DNA from: JAZSNA01 sp045536135
GTDB taxonomy: Bacteria; Pseudomonadota; Alphaproteobacteria; CAAHEQ01; UBA3637
Reading direction: 5' to 3'
Assembly: GCA_045536135.1 (NCBI GenBank)
Contig: JAZSNA010000008.1
Span: forward strand, 1 to 51,730
DNA length: 51,730 nucleotides
Position 1 is the first letter of the stretch, and each line of letters opens with the position of its first letter. Under the pieces are notes generated by a model that was given only the letters and a program-made list of their open reading frames with translations, made no database searches and was not told where the DNA came from. Position numbers and translations under genes: made by a program. Positions 9,001 through 16,340 of the stretch are shown piece by piece.

Positions 9001-9028
9001 TTGTAATCATTTTTTTTTCTGATAAAAT
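9001..9028 (+). promoter_or_regulatory. possible internal promoter before the regulator gene
   Basis: TTGTAA (9001-9006) and TAAAAT (9023-9028) are 16 bp apart in an AT-rich gap of 95 bp, the longest gap in the operon. A strong AAGGGAG ribosome site follows before the regulator start, so the second half of the operon may be expressed independently. Confidence 0.35.
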
Positions 9029-9054
9029 ATTCTCTAAAAGAGAAAGGGAGTTTT

Positions 9055-9945
9055 ATGGAAGAGATTGTATTTCCAAATCAAATTCGTCAAATCAGACGCT
9101 TACGTGGATATCGAATGAAAGAAGTAGCCGACGTGTTGAATATGTCGTTATCAGCTATCAGTAAAATAGAAAAAGGATATCGACGGTTAAACGGCAAACA
9201 ACTGACTTTAATTTGTGAATTTTTAAATTGTGAAAAAGAGAAGCTTTTTATCAATAATTCACAATCCAATCCCGATGTTATCACCGCTTGGACCGCGGAA
9301 CAAATTCGACGTCACCAAATCAATGAACAAGGCGGATTAAAAACTTTGGGGGCCGGATTAAGGTATATTCGGGGACAAAAACGAATCACACTGGCCCAAA
9401 TTTCACAAACAGCTCAAATAACTTTATCCGTTTATCATCGAATTGAAATGGGACAACGAGAGGTGTCAGAGTTCGATTTATCCAAAATCGCTTATGCTTT
9501 GGGATATGACCTTGAGACCCTTCAAGCCTGTATTTATGATTTAGATCAACAGGGAAAATTAACTCATCTTAAAAAGAAAAAACCATCCGGTATTTTTCAA
9601 TCCAAGGGCGGATATAACGATATCGCAATTGATCAAACCGCTGAATTACCCAAGGTTCCTATTTACGCTTCCGATTTTAATCAAAAAATTTCAATTAAAT
9701 TTGATCAAATTATTGACGAAATTAATTATCCGGATATTCCAACAAAACACATGTTTGGAATTTTACTTGGAAAGGATGTTTTATCAAACTTATTTCCGAT
9801 TAACAGAACTTATCTGGTTTTTGATAAATCCAAAACACCAACGCCAGACGATTTATGTTTAATTAAGGAAAAGAAAGATGAATTTATTTTAGGAAAATCA
9901 AATTCATCAAATTCGTGGCCAATTGTTTATATTTATATCAGGTAG
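9055..9945 (+). CDS. transcriptional regulator with two XRE-type HTH domains and a degenerate S24-like C-terminus
   Basis: 296 aa. Two helix-turn-helix domains of the Cro/CI type occur in tandem. The first is at about residues 9-62 (IRQIRRLRGYRMKEVADVLN, then SAISKIEKGYR). The second is at about residues 98-155 (LRYIRGQKRITLAQISQ, then YHRIEMGQREVS). The C-terminal 90 residues (HMFGILLGKDVLSNLFPI, then TYLVFDKS) resemble the LexA/CI peptidase fold, but the Ser position of the usual GDSM motif reads GKDV, so autocleavage is unlikely. It probably controls the surrounding operon, perhaps by autorepression; its operator was not identified. The start has a strong ribosome site. Confidence 0.75.
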   Translation: MEEIVFPNQIRQIRRLRGYRMKEVADVLNMSLSAISKIEKGYRRLNGKQLTLICEFLNCEKEKLFINNSQSNPDVITAWTAEQIRRHQINEQGGLKTLGAGLRYIRGQKRITLAQISQTAQITLSVYHRIEMGQREVSEFDLSKIAYALGYDLETLQACIYDLDQQGKLTHLKKKKPSGIFQSKGGYNDIAIDQTAELPKVPIYASDFNQKISIKFDQIIDEINYPDIPTKHMFGILLGKDVLSNLFPINRTYLVFDKSKTPTPDDLCLIKEKKDEFILGKSNSSNSWPIVYIYIR

Positions 9946-9951
9946 GGGAAA

Positions 9952-10557
9952 ATGACAAATATTAAAGAATGGAGTATACAAAATCAAAAAAAGAAATCAG
10001 AGCATTTCGAAACAGCTTCTGTCACAGCTCAACGGTTGATTAATTTATATCGACATATTGATTCCTTAAAAGACGATGAATTAAATGCTTTTAACCAAAC
10101 AATTTTAAATGAAGTTAATGAATCGGTTTTAAACGCCCTTTCCAGTATTCCCGGCGGACATGATATTAAAGAATATGTTCTATATATTCAAAATTCAAAA
10201 CACGTCGATATGAGTGATAACTTTAATTCAATAAATAATGCGATATCATCCAAATTATTACCGTCTGCGGAAGAGTTATCACCACTTTGGGATATGATGA
10301 GCTTTAATTCAACAGCCGAATCTGACAAACAATTTCAAAAACAGCTTTTAAAAATAGAAGAAGAAATTTTATCAGTTATTCCCGAAGCGGAAATCAAAGA
10401 AAAAGTCACCGAAATTTTTCAAAAATATCAAAACTTATCAACTTCTCAAACCGATAAAAATTTTAAATCGTCATTTTCATCAAAAAAGGGGGGTAAATTT
10501 ATCAAAGACACTAAAAATACATCGTTTAGTGTCAATTTAGTTGATGATATTAAATAA
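9952..10557 (+). CDS. hypothetical soluble protein (201 aa)
   Basis: No family is recognised. The protein begins 6 bp after the regulator, with AGGGGA upstream. It is predicted to be helical and cytoplasmic, with no signal peptide and no membrane span. It is rich in Asn, Ser, Lys and Glu, and its last 40 residues are low-complexity (Ser/Lys/Asn). Its place between the regulator and the acidic protein suggests a cytoplasmic accessory role in the secretion operon, for example chaperone-like. That is a guess from position only. Confidence 0.6.
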   Translation: MTNIKEWSIQNQKKKSEHFETASVTAQRLINLYRHIDSLKDDELNAFNQTILNEVNESVLNALSSIPGGHDIKEYVLYIQNSKHVDMSDNFNSINNAISSKLLPSAEELSPLWDMMSFNSTAESDKQFQKQLLKIEEEILSVIPEAEIKEKVTEIFQKYQNLSTSQTDKNFKSSFSSKKGGKFIKDTKNTSFSVNLVDDIK

Positions 10558-10611
10558 AAATTAACTATATATTGGTTATTCTGAATTATAAAAACAATAC
10601 GGAGAAAAATA

Positions 10612-12093
10612 ATGGAACAATTGGAACAAATTAAAGCCGCATTAAATTCATATCATCAAAATCAAGAAACTTTAACTCCTTTGGTTGATACAGCCATGCG
10701 GGAGTTAGGGGAGAATTGGATGAAAGATCTGCCGATTTTTTTACAAAATTCGAATTTAGATCCGCAAGAGCAAAATGAACTTCTGGAAAAAGCAAACCAT
10801 GCCATTTATTATCATGGAGCTCTTTTGGCTTGGCAAGAAGCTTCTGATTACCTATCTCATCCTGATGCCGTTGACTTAACCGTTTTACAAACCCGTCTGC
10901 CTATTTTAGAATATTGGTTGGAAATGTTTGGGGAAGAAGGTGCCGATTTATTAAATCAAGTTAAAGCACTTCAAAATCAAACAGACAATACATCTGTTCC
11001 GGAAGCCGGCGAAAATTTATTGGCCGATGAAGTTATACTGACAAACCAAGAAGAAATCACGCCGGTTGAACCTGTTTTAAATAAAAGTGAAGATTTATTG
11101 GCCGATACAACCGTCGAACCGATTAATGCCAATGATGACAATGCTTTATTAACTTCTGTTTCTGATGAAACAAAGCCTGAAATCATCCCCGAAGTTGAAG
11201 TTAACAACACAACCGAACCAATGGTACCAATTACACCTGTCGATGATATGACACCAACAGAAGATGTTTTATCGGAAGTGACAAATATGCCTATTGAAAC
11301 CGTTGAACCATCCGCTTCGGTTGAATCAGTTGATGATGAAGAAATGTTTATTTCCACGAACACTCAATCGGATGAAGTGGCAAATATATCTGTTGAATCC
11401 GTTGAACCATCCGCTTCGGTTGAATCGGTCGATGATGAAGAAATGTTCATTTCCACAAACACTCAATCGGATGAAGAAATAAAACCGATTAGTGAAACAG
11501 CGCCAATTGATAATATTCAAGATAAAAGCTTTTTAATGTCGGAAAATTCGAATCTTGATTCCGATATTCAAACAAATACCGTTGACGAAGAAATGTTCTT
11601 ACAAACATCACCGGCTCCTGAGGAAAATAATACCTTAAAAGCCATTGATCCGGAGGATTTATTGGAGACTTCGGATGATGTTTTACAAACAATTTCCGAA
11701 CCCAAACCCTTTCAACAGCATAATTTGGAAAGATTAATTGATTTATATGAAAATGTTTCTTCTTGGATTTCGGCTAGATGTATTGAAATGGGCAATTTAG
11801 ATGAAAAAGAATATCCTTATTACGGTTTCTTGGTTGATTTAATGCGTCAAGTCTATCAATCAATTGATGTTTTGGAAGATAAAACTCCCTATGCCCATTT
11901 ACAACAATCTATCAAAGTCCGCTTGGATGAAGTCAATGAACCCGTTGAATTGACCGAAGATAATTTAACACAAACTGATGCTCGCCAAGCTTTGGGGGAA
12001 ATTGACACATCAAATACAAAGGAATATTTGGGGCCGGCTCCGGATAATTTTGAAGCCATTGACGATCCGTTTACAACGAAATCTGATAGCTAG
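10612..12093 (+). CDS. large acidic protein with internal repeat, operon accessory protein
   Basis: 493 aa, strongly acidic, no signal peptide or membrane span. Residues 1-125 form a helical N-terminal domain. Residues 130-355 are disordered-looking, rich in Glu, Asp, Pro, Thr, Val and Ser, and include a 33-residue unit repeated almost exactly (VEPSASVESVDDEEMF...). Residues 365-435 form a second helical domain (LERLIDLYENVSSWISARC). The motif DEEMF occurs three times, at about 243, 276 and 325. It may be a flexible scaffold, chaperone or short-motif docking protein. The family is unknown to me. Confidence 0.6.
   Translation: MEQLEQIKAALNSYHQNQETLTPLVDTAMRELGENWMKDLPIFLQNSNLDPQEQNELLEKANHAIYYHGALLAWQEASDYLSHPDAVDLTVLQTRLPILEYWLEMFGEEGADLLNQVKALQNQTDNTSVPEAGENLLADEVILTNQEEITPVEPVLNKSEDLLADTTVEPINANDDNALLTSVSDETKPEIIPEVEVNNTTEPMVPITPVDDMTPTEDVLSEVTNMPIETVEPSASVESVDDEEMFISTNTQSDEVANISVESVEPSASVESVDDEEMFISTNTQSDEEIKPISETAPIDNIQDKSFLMSENSNLDSDIQTNTVDEEMFLQTSPAPEENNTLKAIDPEDLLETSDDVLQTISEPKPFQQHNLERLIDLYENVSSWISARCIEMGNLDEKEYPYYGFLVDLMRQVYQSIDVLEDKTPYAHLQQSIKVRLDEVNEPVELTEDNLTQTDARQALGEIDTSNTKEYLGPAPDNFEAIDDPFTTKSDS
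11301..11476 (+). repeat. two near-identical 77-bp direct repeats, 99-bp period, inside the acidic protein
   Basis: Copies at 11301-11377 and 11400-11476 differ at only a few bases and are in frame (33 codons per period). They encode the VEPSASVESVDDEEMF segment, which suggests a recent in-frame duplication. Confidence 0.9.
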
Positions 12094-12101
12094 GAATAAA
12101 T

Positions 12102-13415
12102 ATGAAAGTCAATTATTTTTTGAAAGTTAGTTTAATTTTAATTGCATTAACATCCTGTCGGCGGGATTATGCTTTCCCATTTACGGTTTTGGGATGGCCG
12201 GCCCGTAAAGTTGAATCGACACAGGAACAGGTTAATGCGCCTCAAACTCAAATTTCAGAAAATGATTTTTCTGTTTCAACTTCGATTGATGTATCATCCG
12301 TTGAACCAATGGACGGATATTTCACTTCATCCAAGACACCATCGATCGTATCAACTTTATATGCGGAAAAAGAAACACGTTGTTTAATTCCGACACCACC
12401 ACAGGAAGTTATTTCCCGATATTTTTATACACCGGAAAATTTAAAACTTGTCCGAATTGACGATCCCGATTCTTTTCCACGTTTTGAAGTCAACGGATAT
12501 TCATTTGAAAATTTGGAAGTCGATCAAGCTATTCAAAATTTAGTTCAAAGCGAGGGTATTCGTGTTGTTTCAACCGATAGTTTATTTAAAAAAATGTCGG
12601 CTCAGGACCTCCACGGAGAATTAGGCGATATTATTAATGAATTAGCCGATATCAGCGATGTTTATGCTCGGTATGACGAACGGGAAAATCGTATTTACTT
12701 AACTCGGAAAGCCCGTTTCCAAATCAATCCGCCGGCTGGGCGATGGGGAATGTATGCCCTTTTAGATGCTTTTCGCGGTGCCGGAATCTTGGATGTTAAT
12801 CCGGATTGGGGCGATAATTTGATTTATATGAATATCACAAAAGAGCAAGAAAAACTTATTTTAAAACTGTTGGATTTAATTGATCGAAAACAAGAATTAT
12901 TGGTATTGGATATTCAAATGTATAAGGTCCGGCCTTATGACCATCAAATTAATTGGCGACAAATTATCGGCATGTACGGATTTAATCAGGTTAATATGGA
13001 TGCTTCATCAACTTTGGGCAAAATGATTATTACCGACAATCAAAGACAATATTATAATATTCCCAATTTGGTCAAACCGTTTGGAGATGTTTATCCGGTC
13101 GGGGAGGGTGTTGCTGTTATGCCTAATGATTGGAAAGTTCAATTTGATATCGGACATTGTACAAACTTACCGACACCCGAGTCAGGTTTTGCCATCGATT
13201 TAGAAAGTCAAATTATTTCAAAAGATCGGGTATCTTCGTTAATCACACTTAAAAATAAAAAAGGTCACATGTCTACATTTAAATCAATTTATCATACAGA
13301 TGATACAATGGTTGTTATCGGCATACCGACCTCTGTATTCAATGGCCCAAATGACAACAGTGAATATTTCTTGGTCATGAAGCCTCGCTTAATTTATTTA
13401 ATCAAAAAAGGATAA
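12102..13415 (+). CDS. secretin-like outer-membrane lipoprotein
   Basis: 437 aa. The N-terminus is a lipoprotein signal with lipobox LTSC (Cys 19). After a variable linker, residues 140-200 (FENLEVDQAIQNLV, then IINELADISDVYARYD) resemble the N0/N1 ring-forming domains of secretins and DotD/PilN-type lipoproteins. Residues 250-285 (KLILKLLDLIDRKQELLVLDIQMYKV) resemble the entry to the secretin domain, and the C-terminus (EYFLVMKPRLIYL) resembles the last secretin strand. The protein is short for a full secretin. It is a plausible outer-membrane ring of the machine encoded by this operon; the identification is by pattern only. Confidence 0.55.
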   Translation: MKVNYFLKVSLILIALTSCRRDYAFPFTVLGWPARKVESTQEQVNAPQTQISENDFSVSTSIDVSSVEPMDGYFTSSKTPSIVSTLYAEKETRCLIPTPPQEVISRYFYTPENLKLVRIDDPDSFPRFEVNGYSFENLEVDQAIQNLVQSEGIRVVSTDSLFKKMSAQDLHGELGDIINELADISDVYARYDERENRIYLTRKARFQINPPAGRWGMYALLDAFRGAGILDVNPDWGDNLIYMNITKEQEKLILKLLDLIDRKQELLVLDIQMYKVRPYDHQINWRQIIGMYGFNQVNMDASSTLGKMIITDNQRQYYNIPNLVKPFGDVYPVGEGVAVMPNDWKVQFDIGHCTNLPTPESGFAIDLESQIISKDRVSSLITLKNKKGHMSTFKSIYHTDDTMVVIGIPTSVFNGPNDNSEYFLVMKPRLIYLIKKG

Positions 13416-13418
13416 CAA

Positions 13419-14096
13419 ATGACTGATTTTACACCACCACCTTTTAACGGTCCTAAACCCAATTTCGGGTCTCCGTCCGCACCAGTACCCTCCGCACCGA
13501 TGCCGGCATCCAGACCGACACCGGCACCAAGCTTTGCCCCACAACCGGAACCCATTCAACCAATTGAGCCACAAGCAACGTTGGATCCACAACCCATAGT
13601 CAATCCGATTGCATCGGATATACCCGAGGAACCGGCAATCCGTCCGATACAGGAAACAAATCCGTCGTATCAACAACCGTCTAATTCTTTTAAAGAAAAA
13701 TTTGAAAAAATTAAAGAGTTTGTTAAAGAGTGTTTGGATACTAAAAACAGAAAGATTTTAGCCGGAATTATCTTTATTTTGGGAATATTTTTCGGCAATG
13801 TTTTTTTTGGTGGAGGTGAAGGAAATCAAGTCATCCAAGGTTTAGCCGGTGTCGTTCAAAACTCCGAACCGGAAATTTCCACCAAAAGTCGTTGTGGCAT
13901 AGCCGAAAGAACACAAGGGTGTATTCTGTACCTGATGAATGCTTCTCGGACAGATAAGGAAGCCAAGGATTTTTATAATCAGGCCGCTGACATTACCGGC
14001 GTTCCGCCATACGATATTCAAATGAGCAATATTCGTTATGCAACGACAGTTATTCGTCCGGGTCATATTGCTCAATTAAATATTCCGGCCAAATGA
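13419..14096 (+). CDS. Pro-rich single-span membrane protein of the secretion operon
   Basis: 225 aa. Residues 1-90 are very rich in Pro, Ala, Ser and Glu. One hydrophobic span at about 108-125 (ILAGIIFILGIFFGNVFF) follows a basic stretch. About 95 residues after it should lie in the periplasm and include a Cys pair (CGIAERTQGC). The layout (cytoplasmic tail, one span, periplasmic domain) is that of a bridging inner-membrane protein such as VirB10/DotG or TonB-like proteins, but no specific homology is visible. It starts 3 bp after the secretin-like gene and its stop overlaps the next start (ATGA). Confidence 0.6.
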   Translation: MTDFTPPPFNGPKPNFGSPSAPVPSAPMPASRPTPAPSFAPQPEPIQPIEPQATLDPQPIVNPIASDIPEEPAIRPIQETNPSYQQPSNSFKEKFEKIKEFVKECLDTKNRKILAGIIFILGIFFGNVFFGGGEGNQVIQGLAGVVQNSEPEISTKSRCGIAERTQGCILYLMNASRTDKEAKDFYNQAADITGVPPYDIQMSNIRYATTVIRPGHIAQLNIPAK

Positions 14097-14575
14097 TTTC
14101 TTATCGTCAATCGCAAGAGCTTGGTCATTTATATATTCAACAATTTTTTAATCGTTGTCAGTCTTTTTTCTACCCGATTAAAGATATTCAGAAGATATTA
14201 ACCGAAAAATCAATTAAAGACCTTGAAGTGGTTGGTTCGAATATTTGGAAAGGTACTTTAAATCAATCTCATTTAAAAGAAAAAAATGTTTTTTTGATTA
14301 ATCAATTAGCATTAAAAGGGAGGCTTGAAGATATTTTTTCGCCTTATTTAAAGAAAAAAAATATTATTATTTTAGAGGAAATTCCAACCAATTTTATTCA
14401 TCGTTTTCAAAAATATCTTCAATTTTATTTAAAGTACGGCTTTGCACCATATCGCTGGGAAAAAGAAAAAGTGTTAGAATTTCTGAAAAAGAATCATTTC
14501 AAGGTTGAAGTACTCTCACTTCAACGTCATTCAACCCCTTTTATGTTCATTATTGCATCTCAAACGGAAAAATAA
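14093..14575 (+). CDS. hypothetical protein (160 aa), last gene of the secretion operon
   Basis: I cannot assign a family. It overlaps the Pro-rich gene by 4 bp. The C-terminal half (ILEEIPTNFIHRFQKYLQFY, then FLKKNHFKVEVLSLQRHSTP, then FIIASQ) has the strand-helix-strand look of the end of a class I methyltransferase-like fold. The N-terminal motifs for S-adenosylmethionine are not evident and the protein is short. No signal peptide or membrane span is seen. Its frame and position make it a real gene; the fold suggestion is weak. Confidence 0.55.
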   Translation: MISYRQSQELGHLYIQQFFNRCQSFFYPIKDIQKILTEKSIKDLEVVGSNIWKGTLNQSHLKEKNVFLINQLALKGRLEDIFSPYLKKKNIIILEEIPTNFIHRFQKYLQFYLKYGFAPYRWEKEKVLEFLKKNHFKVEVLSLQRHSTPFMFIIASQTEK

Positions 14576-14576
14576 C

Positions 14577-14605
14577 TTGCAAAAAAAATCAGCTCTTGTT
14601 ATATT
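14577..14605 (+). promoter_or_regulatory. promoter of ppa
   Basis: TTGCAA (14577-14582) and TATATT (14600-14605) are 17 bp apart, 27 bp before the ppa start. The -35 is preceded by AC, giving the ACTTG pattern seen at other promoters of this window. Confidence 0.6.
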
Positions 14606-14632
14606 ATCCTAATTTAAAGGAAGAATAACAAC

Positions 14633-15148
14633 ATGGAAAGAATAAAATATAACGAAGACGGCTCTTTTTATACTTTGATTGAAATTACAATGAATGATCA
14701 ACCGGTTAAATACGAATACGATAAGAAAACCGGCTATATGTCTGTTGATCGGTTTATGCATACACCGATGCGATATCCGCATAATTACGGTTTTATTCCC
14801 AATACATTATCCGAAGACGGCGATGCCGTGGATGTATTGGTCATTACCGGTGTTCCGCTTTTTCAAAATACCTTAATTAAATGCGTTCCGATCGGGGTAA
14901 TGTATATGGAAGATGAAAAAGGGAATGATGAAAAAATCTTGGCAATTCCGCATCCGGATTTAAAACCGTTTTATAATGTCAAAAATTATACAGAACTGCC
15001 ACCGAATATTATACCTGAAATTGAACAATTTTTCTTTCATTATAAAAACTTGGAAGAAAATAAGCATGTCAACATTCGGGGATTCGGCGATTATATGGAA
15101 GCCCATAAAATTATCGCTTCTGGTTTTGAAAAATTTCAAAAAAAATAA
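14633..15148 (+). CDS. ppa: inorganic pyrophosphatase (family I)
   Basis: 171 aa, the usual bacterial length. It hydrolyses pyrophosphate to two phosphates in the cytoplasm, pulling biosynthetic reactions forward. The metal-binding signature EDGDAVDVLV lies at about residues 61-70, with the residue after the second Asp being Ala rather than the usual Pro. Other family landmarks are YEYDKKTGYMSVDR, MRYPHNYGFIPNTL and the C-terminal FFFHYKNLE. The start has AAGGAAG upstream. Its own promoter separates it from the secretion operon. Pyrophosphate also links it to ppdK (44728), whose reaction involves PPi. Confidence 0.95.
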   Translation: MERIKYNEDGSFYTLIEITMNDQPVKYEYDKKTGYMSVDRFMHTPMRYPHNYGFIPNTLSEDGDAVDVLVITGVPLFQNTLIKCVPIGVMYMEDEKGNDEKILAIPHPDLKPFYNVKNYTELPPNIIPEIEQFFFHYKNLEENKHVNIRGFGDYMEAHKIIASGFEKFQKK

Positions 15149-15149
15149 C

Positions 15150-15180
15150 TTGCTTTTCCCCTTAAAATATCGTATATAAT
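15150..15180 (+). promoter_or_regulatory. promoter of the RND efflux operon
   Basis: TTGCTT (15150-15155, preceded by AAC) is followed by TATATA/TATAAT ending at 15180; the spacing is 17 or 19 bp depending on the -10 chosen. It lies directly after the ppa stop codon and 23 bp before the next start. Confidence 0.5.
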
Positions 15181-15203
15181 ATACAAAAAAAGGGGTTAGT
15201 CAA

Positions 15204-16340
15204 ATGAAGAAATTTTTAAAGCTTTTAATAATTATCACAATCTTATTTTCTGTTGGATACGGGGCATATCATTTTTATCAAAAACCCATTACACAAGGTC
15301 CAGTTTCTAGACAAACTGTAACCGTTATGATTGCTGGGGAACAACCATATCATCCTTCTTTCAGTTTCGTGGCTAAAATTGAATCACAGGATGAAGCAAA
15401 TGTATTGGCCCGTGTTTCCGGTTTTTTAAAAAAACAACTTTTTACCGAGGGACAAACAGTCCAAAAGGACCAAGTTCTTTTTGAAATTGAAAAAGATCAA
15501 TTTGAAGCAAATGTTCGCCGAGATGAAGCGAATTTAGCCAAAGCAGAGGCTAATTTGGCAAATGAAAAAGCACAATATGAGCGGGCTCAAAAATTATATC
15601 AAACCAAAGATGTTTCAAAAGCTCGTTTAGATGAACGTGAGGCTTCTTTTCTAACTGCAGAAGCCGTTGTCAAACAAGCACGTTCAGATTTAGAAATTTC
15701 AAAATTAAATTTAAGTTATACAGATATTGTGGCACCGATCTCTGGTAAAATCGGTGAAAAAAAATATTCTGTTGGTTCTTTAATTGGCCCAACATCCGGT
15801 CCTTTGGCTCATATTGTCAGCACAAACCCGATGTATGCGGTTTTTTCTATTTCTGAAAATCAGTTAATGCAATTACGTGGTTCTATTAATAATGGGAATA
15901 CGTCTCAAAACTTCAAAACGGAATTTGTCTTTTCTGACGGTCAGGTTTATAAAGAACCCGGGCTAATAAACTTCGTTGATGTTGCCTTGGATAATCAAAT
16001 GAATACACTGAAATTACGGGCGACTTTCCCCAATCCGAAAAATGTTTTGATTTCCGGACAATATGGACGTGTTGTTTTAACTTTAAATAAAACATTATCT
16101 GGTATTATTTTACCTCAAGCTGTCATTCAACGAGATCTATCCGGTCCGTTTGTTTATGTTGTTAATAAAGACAATATTATTGTCCAAAAAAGAATTGTTG
16201 AAGGAATGGAATTAAATAACGGCGGAATTGTGATTACCTCCGGTATTGATAACGGTGATCAAATTTTGTTGGATAATTACCAAAAAGTGCCGTTTTTACA
16301 TGATGTTCCTGTTATTCCCGTTATTCAAGGAGCAAAGTAA
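15204..16340 (+). CDS. RND efflux periplasmic adaptor (membrane fusion protein)
   Basis: 378 aa, AcrA/MexA type, bridging the inner-membrane pump to an outer-membrane channel. An N-terminal hydrophobic anchor (residues 5-25) lacks a lipobox Cys. A biotinyl-lipoyl half-motif (VLARVSGFLKKQLFTEGQTV), a coiled-coil hairpin (about residues 100-175), then the second lipoyl half (YTDIVAPISGKIGEKKYSVG) and the beta-barrel domain follow in the expected order. It is immediately followed by the pump gene with an AAGGAG ribosome site inside its own end. No TolC-like gene or TetR repressor is present beside it. Confidence 0.9.
   Translation: MKKFLKLLIIITILFSVGYGAYHFYQKPITQGPVSRQTVTVMIAGEQPYHPSFSFVAKIESQDEANVLARVSGFLKKQLFTEGQTVQKDQVLFEIEKDQFEANVRRDEANLAKAEANLANEKAQYERAQKLYQTKDVSKARLDEREASFLTAEAVVKQARSDLEISKLNLSYTDIVAPISGKIGEKKYSVGSLIGPTSGPLAHIVSTNPMYAVFSISENQLMQLRGSINNGNTSQNFKTEFVFSDGQVYKEPGLINFVDVALDNQMNTLKLRATFPNPKNVLISGQYGRVVLTLNKTLSGIILPQAVIQRDLSGPFVYVVNKDNIIVQKRIVEGMELNNGGIVITSGIDNGDQILLDNYQKVPFLHDVPVIPVIQGAK

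Noticed and set aside
10977..11363. 128-codon Ser/Thr/Val-rich minus-strand frame
   Set aside because: It is the complement of the acidic repeat region of the 493-aa protein; its composition is a by-product of Glu/Asp codons.
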